Shown here one piece after another: positions 30,815 to 39,574 of a stretch of DNA of 64,000 bases. The notes under the pieces are model-generated. The model saw only the letters and a program-made list of their open reading frames with translations, was not told the origin of the DNA and made no database searches. This DNA comes from Symbiodinium natans (lineage: Eukaryota; Sar; Dinophyceae; Suessiales; Symbiodiniaceae): the NCBI GenBank assembly GCA_905221605.1, contig CAJNDS010002024.1, forward strand, positions 594,763 to 658,762, written 5' to 3'. Within the stretch, counting starts at the first letter, position 1. The number at the start of each line of letters is the position of its first letter. Both the position numbers and the translations under genes were made by a program.

Positions 30815-30885
30815 ACGGGCCCTTTGAGCCCGAGGTCCCTGCGCTCGCTTAGCGTAGTGCTCCATCTTCCCGCTTTCGCAGAGCC
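30815..30885 (-). CDS. candidate exon, unidentified
   Basis: Frame with CESGKMEHYAKRAQGPRA. A telomeric-variant direct repeat follows. Confidence 0.38.
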
Positions 30886-31030
30886 TTCTTTAGGGGTTCA
30901 GGGGTGTAGGGGTTTAGGGTTTAGGGGTTAGGTGTTTAGGGGTTTAGGGGTTTAGGGGTATAGGAGTTAGCGGTTTAGGGGTAGGGCCTTCTTTAGGGGT
31001 TCAGGGATGTAGGGGTTTAGGGTTTAGGGT
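30883..31030. repeat. 41-bp direct repeat around TTTAGGGG tract
   Basis: GCCTTCTTTAGGGGTTCAGG starts at 30883 and 30986 (103 bp apart). The match runs about 41 bp with one mismatch. Confidence 0.85.
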
Positions 31031-31291
31031 TTTGGGGTTTTAGGGATTTAGGGTTTTTAGGGTAATAGGGTTTAGGGTTTTAGGCTTTAAGGGTTCTTCG
31101 GCTCTAGGGTTTCAGGGTTTGAGGGTTTTAGGGGTTTTAGGGCTTTTAGGGTTTTTGGGATTTAGTGTTTCGGGCTTAGGGTTTTAGGGCTTTTGGGTCT
31201 AGCGTTTAGAGTTTCGGGTTTATGGTTGAGGGAGCGTTTGGAGCGTTTGGAGCGTTTAGGGCTTCCCCACCACGTGTCGGAGAGGTGCGGG

Positions 31292-31440
31292 TTGGGATGT
31301 TCCCCGTTATACTAACAGTCCTTATGGGGAGTATAATGGGGGGGTGCATCCTAAACCCTAAACCCTAAACCCTAAATACTAACCCCGGAACCCTAAGGGT
31401 ACTATACTCCCTAAAAAGGACCGTTAGGGGGAACATCCCA
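31292..31440. mobile_element. MITE-like family B with telomeric repeat inside
   Basis: TTGGGATGTTCCCC with ACTAACAGTCC at the left; GGACCGTTAG with GGGGGAACATCCCAA at the right. The centre (about 31349-31375) is CCCTAAA repeat. Confidence 0.9.
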
Positions 31441-31579
31441 AGGTGCGGGGTTTTAAGAATTCAGTGTCAGTGTGTAACGGCTGCATCACCAGATCGGCGC
31501 TCACAACCGTGCACCCTCAACCCTGGCGAATTTCGTCCTAAACCCCTTTTCCGAAGCGAAACCCTGAACCCCAAAGCCT

Positions 31580-31955
31580 AAACCCTAAACCCTAAACCCT
31601 AAACCCTAAACCCTAAACCCCAAGCCCTAAACCCTAAACCCTAAACCCCAAGCCCTAAACCCCAAGCCCTAAGCCCTAAGCCCTAAACCCTAAACCCTAA
31701 GCCCTAAACCCTAAACCCTAAAGCCTAAACCCTAAACCCTAAACCCTATTTCTTCGGCCGGTCAGGGCGGCCACCTCCCTGAAGGCACCAGGAGAAGGTG
31801 CTCCGATATCTTGGAACCTCTGCCTCAACCGAAAGCCCAAAACCCTCGACCCATGAACACCCCAAACCCTAAACCCTAAACCCTAAACCCTAAACCCTAA
31901 ACCCTAAACCCTAAACCCTAAACCCTGAACCCTGAACCCTAAACCCTAAACCTAG
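31580..31955 (-). repeat. two CCCTAAA/CCCTAAG tracts around a candidate exon
   Basis: 31577-31748 and 31862-31955 are telomeric. The island at about 31750-31818 reads FQDIGAPSPGAFREVAALTG on the minus strand. Confidence 0.85.
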
Positions 31956-31964
31956 GGTCCTGGC

Positions 31965-32098
31965 ATGCTCTGGAGTTTGGGAACTGTTCTTGTTGTGTTT
32001 AGGAACTGTGGCCTCGCGTCGCTTCGACATCCTCGCGCCGTAGTTGCCGACACCCCGCAGCCATCCCAAACAAGTTCCCCGCACTCCGGAACCTCCAG
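31965..32098 (-). CDS. candidate exon, unidentified
   Basis: After GAG|G the minus strand is open for about 44 codons, starting VPECGELVWDGCGVSATTAR. A second minus frame is open over the same stretch, so the frame is uncertain. Confidence 0.38.
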
Positions 32099-32128
32099 GT
32101 ATATGGGTTAGGGGCTTAGACCCTGCAC

Positions 32129-32229
32129 TTGGGATGTTTCCCCCTCGTGCGAGCATGTGCTTAATAGGGATTCTAGCAACCCCCTATATAATCCCTATTC
32201 AGGACTGTTAGCATAAGGGGGAACATCCA
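32129..32229. mobile_element. MITE-like family B, complete copy
   Basis: TTGGGATGTTTCCCCCT at the left, and GGACTGTTAGC with AAGGGGGAACATCC at the right, about 101 bp. No telomeric interior, so it may represent the intact form. Confidence 0.88.
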
Positions 32230-32314
32230 GCCCTGCACCCTAACTAAACCCTAAACCCTAAACCCTAAACCCTAAACCCTAAACCCTTAGGATTACAGTT
32301 TAAGGCTTCGGGGT

Positions 32315-32415
32315 ACGAAGTGGACGCCCCTCGTTTCTCATCTGGGGCATGGACTGGACGAACTCTTCGTTGTCGTGGGTGGCGTACTTCAACTGACAAG
32401 CACACACCCCTGTAC
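32315..32415 (-). CDS. candidate exon, unidentified
   Basis: About 33 codons reading CQLKYATHDNEEFVQSMPQM and on to RNEGRPLRT. Good composition. Confidence 0.42.
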
Positions 32416-32451
32416 GAAGGGCTGGGGGGATTCGGGGGTTGGGGCAATTTA

Positions 32452-32596
32452 GGGGTTTGGGGGTTTGGGGGTTTGGGGGTTAGGGTTTAGGGTTTAGGGT
32501 TTAGGGTTTAGGGTTTAGGGTTTAGGGTTTAGGGTTTAGGGTTTAGGGTTTAGGGTTTAGGGTTTAGGGTTTAGGGTTTAGGGTTTAGGGTTTAGC
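32452..32596 (+). repeat. (TTTAGGG)n tract
   Basis: TTTGGGGG units, then about 16 perfect TTTAGGG. Confidence 0.96.
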
Positions 32597-32616
32597 CCCC
32601 AGAGTTGAATAGAATC

Positions 32617-32690
32617 TAGGTTGCCCGAGTAGCCCAGGATAAAACAGGGGTGCCCTTTTGTCCTTAAAGGGGGTTCAGAACACTAAACCC
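32617..32690. mobile_element. truncated family C element joined to telomeric variant
   Basis: TAGGTTGCCCGAGTAGCCCA and GGGTGCCCTTTTG match family C. The other end is missing where CCCTAAAG repeat begins. Confidence 0.7.
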
Positions 32691-32905
32691 TAAAGCCCTA
32701 AAGCCCTAAAGCCCTAAAGCCCTAAAGCCCTAAAGCCCTAAAGCCCTAAAGCCCTAAAGCCCTAAAGCCCTAAAGCCCTAAAGCCCGAAAGCCCTAAAGC
32801 CCTAAAGCCCTAAAGCCCTAAAGCCCTAAAGCCCTAAAGCCCTAAAGCCCTAAAGCCCTAAAGCCCTAAAGCCCTATAGCCCTAAAGCCCTGAAGCCCTA
32901 AACCA
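32683..32905 (-). repeat. (CCCTAAAG)n octamer tract
   Basis: About 26 copies of CCCTAAAG with three single-base variants. A pure octamer derivative in which a G is added after AAA. Confidence 0.97.
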
Positions 32906-33139
32906 TTCTTTCTGGCTTTGGGGCGCTCCGGGTGCCGGCTTGGCAGAGGGCTATCAGGTAGGTACAAGGGGGGTATAAAGGGGGGTATCAAGGGAGTATA
33001 AAGGGGGCAAAACTGAACCCGAAAACCCCAAACCCGAAACCCGAAACCCCAAACCCCAAACCCCAAACCCGAAACCCTAAAACCCGAAACCCTAAACCCT
33101 CAAACCTAAGCCCTAAACCCTATCCCCTCTTCTAGCTTT

Positions 33140-33245
33140 TGGTGCCCTCCCGGCGCCGGCGCTTGGCCGCCGGGCGTATCGGCGGATGAGCTCGTGGATG
33201 CTGGCCCAGAGCGGGTCGGACTCATCCTCCCAGGCACCCCCGGCT
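33140..33245 (-). CDS. candidate exon, unidentified
   Basis: Minus frame of about 35 codons reading WEDESDPLWASIHELIRRYA and then a basic stretch. Strong protein-like composition; family unknown. Confidence 0.45.
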
Positions 33246-33269
33246 TCGACCACAGAATATCAAGGGAGG

Positions 33270-33640
33270 TTTTTTGGGGTTTAGGGTTTAGGGGTTTAGC
33301 GGGTTTTTTGGGTTTGGGGTTTGGGGCTTGGGGTTTAGGGGTTTTAGGGGTTTTAGGGGTTTTGGGGGTTTTAGGGGTTTTAGGGGTTTTAGGGGTTTTA
33401 GGGGTGTTAGGGGTTTTAGGGGTTTTAGGAGTTTTAGGGGTTCTAGGGGTTTTAGGGGTTTTAGGGGTTCTAGGGGTTTTAGGGGTTCTAGGGGTTCTAG
33501 GGGTTTTAGGGGTTAGGGCTTAGCGTTTAGGGTTTAGGGTTCAGGGTTTAGGGGTCTAGGGGTTTTGGGTTTAAGGTTTAGGGGTTTCAGGGGTTTGGGG
33601 GGTTTGGGGTTTAGGGGGTTTAGGGTTTAGGGGCTTAGGG
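33270..33640 (+). repeat. (TTTTAGGGG)n nonamer tract
   Basis: About 19 nonamers at 33335-33510 with CTAGGGG variants, flanked by TTTAGGGG and TTTGGGG units. Its 9-bp period keeps all plus frames open, giving long artificial frames. Confidence 0.95.
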
Positions 33641-33754
33641 TTTAGGAGTTAGGGCAGTATGACCCCAGGTTTCCTCTGCCCTCACACTCAGACCCGAACC
33701 CCCTACACGGTGGACCCTATGAAGCAAATATCCAAAACAAGGGATTTACCTCGA

Positions 33755-33932
33755 CATGGTAGCCCAGAAACCATATTACGATAAGGGTACCTTTTTGTTT
33801 TAGGTTACCTATGTTTACTTTTCTCATGTTTTGCTGTTTTGCTTACAATAAGGGTACCTGTTTTGTGGTTGGTTACTTGATAAGGGGACCTTGAACCAAA
33901 AAGGCCGAAAGGGTACCACTGGGCTGCCAAGT
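33755..33932. mobile_element. MITE-like family C, long copy
   Basis: ATGGTAGCCCAGAAACCATA at the left and GGTACCACTGGGCTGCCA at the right, with internal AAGGGTACC direct repeats. Confidence 0.8.
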
Positions 33933-33974
33933 CCACATGTTCTCATGCCTCGACGCCCTTCTGTTCAGGTTCAG

Positions 33975-34262
33975 CTTGAGGGTTTAGGGTTTAGGGTTTA
34001 GGGTTTAGGGTTTAGGGTTTAGGGTCTAGGGTTTAGGGTTTAGGGTTTAGGGTTTAGGGTTTAGGGTTTAGGGTTTAGGGTTTAGGGTTTAGGGTTTAGG
34101 GTTTAGGGTTTAGGGTTTAGGGTTTAGGGTTTAGGGTTTAGGTTTTGGGTTTCGGTTTTCGGGTTTAGGGTTTAGGGTTTAGGGTTTAGGGTTTAGGGTT
34201 TAGGGTTTAGGGTTTAGGGTTTAGGGTTTAGGGTTTAGGGTTTAGGGTTTAGGGTTTAGGGC
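33975..34262 (+). repeat. (TTTAGGG)n long tract
   Basis: About 40 units with one TTTTGGG/TTTCGG interruption near 34145. The longest canonical tract in the window. Confidence 0.97.
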
Positions 34263-34299
34263 TTGCAAAGGGTTGAAGGTCTACCGGCTGCCGCTTGCT

Positions 34300-34735
34300 A
34301 AGAACCCTCGCCATTCACCATCTTGATTGAGCAAGGATGTTCCAAAGCCTAGGACTCAAAGGCCCCTAAGCCCTAAACCCCGAACCCTAAACCCTGAAGC
34401 CATACCTGCAAAGTGTGGCGTCGGCTGACATCTGTGGCAGGAGGACATTAAACGATCTGGTGGAGAAAAGTGCAGACCCAGATGTTTCCTGCTTCATGTC
34501 GCGGTGCGGATTTGGGTTGAGTGTTTAAGGCTCAAGCTACGAAACTCTGCAGCCCCCCACGCGCTGCTAAGCCTCACCCTAAACCCTAAACCCTAAACCC
34601 CAAACCCCAGACCCTAAACCCTAAACCCTAAACAGTAAACCCTTACCCCACGGCCTTGTTTTGACCAGCATTCACAAGCTGCAGGACGGGCCTGCAGCTT
34701 CGAGGGGCCAAAAGCGCTCCGAGAACTTTCAAAAA
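34300..34735 (-). other. three candidate exons, unidentified
   Basis: About 34648-34735 reads KVLGALLAPRSCRPVLQLVN. About 34395-34515 is open for about 40 codons with MKQETSGSALFSTRSFNVLL. About 34300-34365 reads FGTSLLNQDGEWRGFLASGS. A hairpin AAGCTGCAGG/CCTGCAGCTT (34676-34700) lies in the first. Confidence 0.4.
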
Positions 34736-34755
34736 CCTGAACTTACCCCTGCAAC

Positions 34756-34870
34756 TACCCAGAGAGACTCCAAAACCCCTTAATTAAGGCATATACCTTA
34801 AATCATATTAGGGTTCCTATTCTAATTTAGAGTATATTCCTTAATTAAGGGGTTTTGGAGTCTCTGGGTA
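34756..34870. mobile_element. MITE-like family A, intact reference copy
   Basis: 115 bp with perfect 32-bp terminal inverted repeats: 34756-34787 (starts TACCCAGAGACTCC, ends CCTTAATTAAGG) and 34839-34870. TA flanks both ends, which would suit a TA target duplication as in Tc1/mariner-type MITEs. No coding capacity. Confidence 0.95.
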
Positions 34871-35224
34871 TACCAAGGACCCGACTATGGTTTTAAAAAA
34901 ACGAATTGCGCCCTCCACAGCCATTCTAACAATAGGAGTTGATGGCTTTGAGCTTCTGAGTTTAGGGCTTGCGGCTTCAAGTCTGAGAGCGTGAGGTTTA
35001 TAGGGGGTTCTCGAGGTGAGGAGCGAAAGGGTTCGGGGTTTAGGGTTTAGGGTCTAGGGTGACTGAGGCCCTGAAGACCAGAGCAGGCCCTTATAATGTT
35101 GAAATAACACGGTGATGCTCTTTGTGTTGACAATGCGAAGCGTATGTAAAACTTTACGGGAAGGTGGGAAAAAGGGCTCCCGCAAACCATACACCCGAAA
35201 CGGCCCTAAACGGCCCCAAACCAT

Positions 35225-35400
35225 GTGGCAGCCGAGGACGTCTTGGCTGCCAGGTCGTCCAGAGCGAGGCCGTCCGTGCGACGCCGGGGCGAGCGCAGCC
35301 GCATCGTCTTGCCTCTTTCTGAAGAATGCCGCCATTCCTGTCTTTCGCAACCGCGACTTCATCTCTCGCTGCAGCAAGCTCTTGTTCGATCTATTCTTGG
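35225..35400 (-). CDS. candidate exon(s), unidentified
   Basis: Overlapping minus frames are open: one reads QELAAARDEVAVAKDRNGGI (coiled-coil-like), another LALDDLAAKTSSAATW nearer the 3' side, a third about 55 codons. The plus strand is open too. Coding is plausible but the frame is not settled. Confidence 0.35.
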
Positions 35401-35564
35401 CGGTCCCATAAAGGGAGCGCTAGCACGCCTGAACTTTGCGCACCAGCGGGGTGGCCTCGTACACACATCCCTAAACCCTACACCCTTCACCCTTCCCCAA
35501 AACCCAAAACCCTAAACCCCAAACCCTAAACCCTAAACCCCAATCCCTAAGCCCTCCCCCAAAA

Positions 35565-35682
35565 AATATCCCACAAGACGAAGTTCCCACTCGCCCCAGC
35601 CAGTGCAGTCTGGGCTGCCAGAGGTCGCTCGCTTCCGTTCCATCCTGAAGTCGACAGGGCTTCCGCGGTATGGGCCCTGTAC
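35565..35682 (-). CDS. candidate exon, unidentified
   Basis: About 38 open codons including HTAEALSTSGWNGSERPLAA and AGASGNFVLWD. Confidence 0.42.
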
Positions 35683-35699
35683 TTGGGTTCCTTGGTATG

Positions 35700-35943
35700 T
35701 AGGGTTTAGGGTTTAGGGTTTAGGGTTTAGGGTTTAGGGTTTAGGGTTTAGGGTTTAGGGTTTGGGGTTTGGGGTTTGGGGTTTGGGGTTTGGGGTTTGG
35801 GGTTTGGGGTTTGGGGTTTGGGGTTTGGGGTTTGGGGTTTGGGGTTTGTGGTTTGGGGTTTGGGGTTTGGGGTTTGGGGTTTGGGGTTTGGGGTTTGGGG
35901 TTTGGGGTTTGGGGTTTGGGGTTTGGGGTTTGGGGTTTGGGGT
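35700..35943 (+). repeat. (TTTAGGG)8 followed by (TTTGGGG)26
   Basis: A sharp switch at about 35760 from TTTAGGG to TTTGGGG; the second block is pure apart from one TTTGTGG. It then joins a family H fragment. Confidence 0.97.
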
Positions 35944-36487
35944 ACTTTACATAATAAGGGCCCATACTCGGATCCCCACAAGCAAGGGTAAGGGACCGTA
36001 CTGAGGGCCCATGGTTCCGACCTAAGATCGACAGGGGTTCAGGGTGTAGGGTTTAGGGCATCAAGGTCGTAGGGTTCAGGGTTTAGGGCTTCGGGGTTTA
36101 GGGTTTGGGATTTAGGGCTTCAGGGTATGAGGTTTAGGGTCTAGGGAGTCAGGGTTGATGGGAGTTGGGGCAATCCCAAAAGCCCTAAAACCCTTTATCC
36201 CACAAGCCCCACAACCCTGCCTAACGCCCCCGTTCTCGGAGCCCTCCCTGAAGCAGAAGCCTCCGTACCCTAAAGCCCCACAAGCCCCAAGCACTAAACC
36301 CATAACCCTAAACCCTAAACCCTAAACCCGAAACCCTACAAACCTCTGTATGACCTGAAACCCAACAACTCAAGAGTCACCCCCAGACTGAACCCTTAAA
36401 AGCCCTGGAGCTCCAAAGCCGCAAGCGCCACACTCCCAACCCTACACACATACATACAGCCCAAAAACCCTAAACCCTCAACCTTTG

Positions 36488-36555
36488 TGTATATATATAT
36501 ATATACATATACATATATACACATATATATATATATATACATATATACACATATT
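36488..36555. repeat. AT/ATAC microsatellite
   Basis: Alternating TATATA and ACATATAC runs. Confidence 0.9.
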
Positions 36556-36619
36556 CCTAGATGCATTTTTAAAACTGTGTGTTTATGTATTTCTTCATGC
36601 ATACAAACTCCAGATATGC

Positions 36620-36735
36620 ACCTTACAACCAGTTCCTTGACTGTTCCCCAAAAAGTGTTCGCAGCCTGCGGAGTGTCCGTGGTATTGCTCACGGCAGCCG
36701 AGGCCCTGAGAAGCATCTTCTTACAAGCGGACTTT
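36620..36735 (-). CDS. candidate exon, unidentified
   Basis: Minus frame reading SACKKMLLRASAAVSNTTDT and ANTFWGTVKELV, followed by GTTGTAAGG (possible GT donor). Confidence 0.4.
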
Positions 36736-36737
36736 TT

Positions 36738-36870
36738 GTTAGGGTTTAGGGTTTAGGGTTTAGGGTTTAGGGTTTAGGGTTTAGGGTTTAGGGTTTAGGG
36801 TTTAGGGTTTAGGGTTTAGGGTTTAGGGTTTAGGGTTTAGGGTTCAAGGTTTAGGGTTTAGGGTTTAGGA
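36738..36870 (+). repeat. (TTTAGGG)n tract
   Basis: About 18 units. Confidence 0.96.
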
Positions 36871-37019
36871 TTAGGCGGATGTGGGGCTTTGGGTTCAGGG
36901 CTTAGGGGGTTGAAGGGGTCAGGGTGAGGGCTTCAGTTCTCGGGGTTTGGGTTGTAGGGGTTCAGGTTCGGTCAGGAAAAATTGCCGTGCGACCCTTTGA
37001 AGCCCCCTGCTTTGGGACC

Positions 37020-37765
37020 CCTCAACCCCTGGACCGGGAAGTATTTTGGATGCAGGCAATTGAATCGAGTTTAAGCCCTAAATGGAATAGCGCAAGGTTG
37101 GTTTTGCCGGCAGCGACGGTGTGGGAAAGCCCCTAAACCCTAAACCCTAAACCCTAAACCCTAAACTCCAAACCCTAAACCCTAAACCCTAAACCCTAAA
37201 CCCTAAACCCTAAACCCTAAACCCTAAACCCTAAACCCTAAACCCTAAACCCTAAACCCTAAACCCTAAACCCTCCACTCGCGGGCCATGGCTGCTCTTG
37301 GCACTGAACGAAGCTTTCGCGGCCAGTCCCAACCTTCACAGCCTCTGCGTATTCAGTAAACCCTAAGCCCTAAACCCTAAACCCTAAACCCTAACCTCTA
37401 AACCCTAAACCCTAAACCCTAAACCCTAAACCCTAAACCCTAAACCCTAAACCCTAAACCCTAAACCCTAAACCCTAACCCTAAGACCCTAAGCCCTAAA
37501 CCCTAAATCCTGAATCCTACACCCTAAAACCGAGGCTCCAAAGGGCAAGTCTCCATGTTGTTTTAACTTCCACCAACACTCTAACACGTCATTCCTCAAC
37601 TTAGTCACGATTCGACTCCTAAACCCTAAACCCTAAACCCTAAACCCAAAACCCCAAACCCTAAACAACAACCCTAAACCCTAAACCCTAAACCCCAAGC
37701 TGAGTCGAGGGGCAGCAACTCCACGAATCGGCTGCTGGTGTCGCGGAACACGGAGCCTGCGGCTT
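37020..37765 (-). other. candidate exons among CCCTAAA tracts, unidentified
   Basis: About 37700-37765 (AAGSVFRDTSSRFVELLPLD), 37530-37612 (VTKLRNDVLECWWKLKQHGD), 37275-37357 (VGTGRESFVQCQEQPWPA) and 37020-37130 (AAGKTNLALFHLGLKLDSIA; the plus strand is open here as well). Telomeric tracts lie at 37132-37275 and 37360-37500. No family assigned. Confidence 0.42.
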
Positions 37766-38399
37766 CGGGGGGGTGGGGGGTCCTGCAGGGGTTTAGGGTT
37801 TAGGGTTGCTTAGGGTTTAGGGTTTAGGTTTTAGGGTTTAGGGTTTAGGGTTTAGGGTTCAGGGTTTAGAGTTTAGGGTTTAGGGTTTAGGGTACCTCGG
37901 GTTTTGGGGTTCTAAGGGCCCTAGTGTTTAGGGCTTAGGGTTCTAAGGGCTCAGGGTTGAGGGTTCAATGAACGAGTCAAAAGGGTTTCAGAGCTTCTAG
38001 GGTTTAGGGCTTAGGGTCGAAGAAAGGTTAGGGCTTACTTCGAGGGCTTTTTCGGGGATAAGGGATTGAGGGCTTCAGGGTTTCGTGAAAGAGCTTCAAG
38101 GGTTCAAGGTTTTACGTAAGAGTTCAGGGTGTAAGGGCTTCAGGGCTTCTGCGTTCTCAGAGACTAGGGTTTGAAGGTGTTGGCATAAACCTAAACCCTA
38201 AACCCTGGACCCTGGCTCCTAGACCCTAAACCCCAAAGGGCGAGGGGGCTTAGGAGGTCTTAGGAGTTGAGGGGTCTGGGGTCTCAGGCCGCGTGGTCGA
38301 GAGGGTGGATGGGCTCAGGGTTTTGTGTTTGGGGCAGGGTTCTAGGGTTAGGGGTTGGGGGTTGGGGTTTAGGGGTTGGGGGTTGGGGGTTGGGGGGCT

Positions 38400-38660
38400 T
38401 CAGGGCTTGAGACGAGTCTCCGGACGCTTTCACAGAGCCCGTGACACTTGTCTCGGACAAGCTGGCGCTTCTCCAGGAGCAACCCAAGCAGGTCCTGCTC
38501 AGTCAAGCTTTTTGCGAGTTGCCGGGCCTTCTTCAGCTGCTTTGCGTTCCGGCTTGAGCACTTTGAGCAGCTCTTTCGCCTGCGCCTTTGCGGCCTTCGA
38601 TCTTGACGGCATTTCTCTCTCTCCAAGCCAAGTCTCATGAGGTAGCGCACGTAGTTCGGC
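38400..38660 (-). CDS. candidate exon(s), Lys/Arg-rich, unidentified
   Basis: One minus frame is open for about 88 codons, with a basic stretch, a CSKC pair, then LAKSLTEQDLLGLLLEKRQL. Another minus frame starts at ATG (38612) with MPSRSKAAKAQAKELLKVLK. The region may combine a start in one frame with a downstream exon in the other. Confidence 0.42.
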
Positions 38661-39574
38661 AATGGTTTTTTTTCAAAATCAAACTGAATTGCCGATCAAC
38701 AGAAATCGGTGCTAACTGCCACGCGGTTCGACAACAACTGTCCATCTTACTCCACCTACGGGAAAGCCTTCTCAGCGCCCCCTAAGCCCTGGAACCCTAG
38801 GCCAAGAACCCTCTAAGAAACCCTTACTGCGGGAGGGCCTTGTCCTTGGTTTTGGGGCTTGGGGTTTAGGGTTTAGGGTTGGGTTTAGGGTTTAGGGTTT
38901 AGGGGCCTCTGATCTCCTGTTAAAAACAGGGCCCCTTGCGTCTAGTTTGCCCTTAATTCATCTCGATGCCGACCTACTTTGTGGGCCCACACTTAACGAA
39001 CTGACCATGCAACAGGGTTCACGTGTAGGGTTCCTTTCCACCCTAGGTAGACATGTCTTGAGGGGCAAGGGTTGGAGTGTTGCAGAGGGACGCATTGGAA
39101 GGCTTCACTGCTTCAGGGCTTCGGGCGGGTTCAGGGTTTAGGCTTTAAAGGGTTGAGGGTTTATAGGTTCAGGGTCGCCTTGGGGGCTTTGGCCCGCCCT
39201 AGTAGTTCCAGAGTCCCACCCCCGAAAGATGGGTTTTGGGTTTGGGGTTTAGGGTTTAGGGTTTAGGGTCTAGGGTTTAGGGTTTAGGGTTTACGGTGTA
39301 GGGAGAGTCCCAGGCCCCTAAAAGACGGGTGGGCTGTCCTGAATCAGCATCCCTTTTGGAGTTCCTTGGGCTTGGGGCGTTTGGGGCGTTTACTACGTTC
39401 GGAGTGGTTTAGGGGGGTTTAGGGGTTTAGGATCTAGGGGATTATCTTCCTAAGAGATTCGACTCTACTGTCACGGAGGGCCCCAAAGTTGAGCCCCACA
39501 AGTTCCCTAAGCCCTGAACCCTAAACCCTAAACCCTAAACCCTAAACCCTAAACCCTAAACCCTAAACCCGAAG

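Noticed and set aside
33194-33523. 109-codon frame rich in LGV repeats
   Set aside because: Product of the 9-bp TTTTAGGGG array; the only protein-like sequence of the island is on the other strand upstream.
35741-36004. Frames with repeated NPKPQTP or GFGVWGL
   Set aside because: Translation of the TTTGGGG array in every frame on both strands; no start, no unique sequence.
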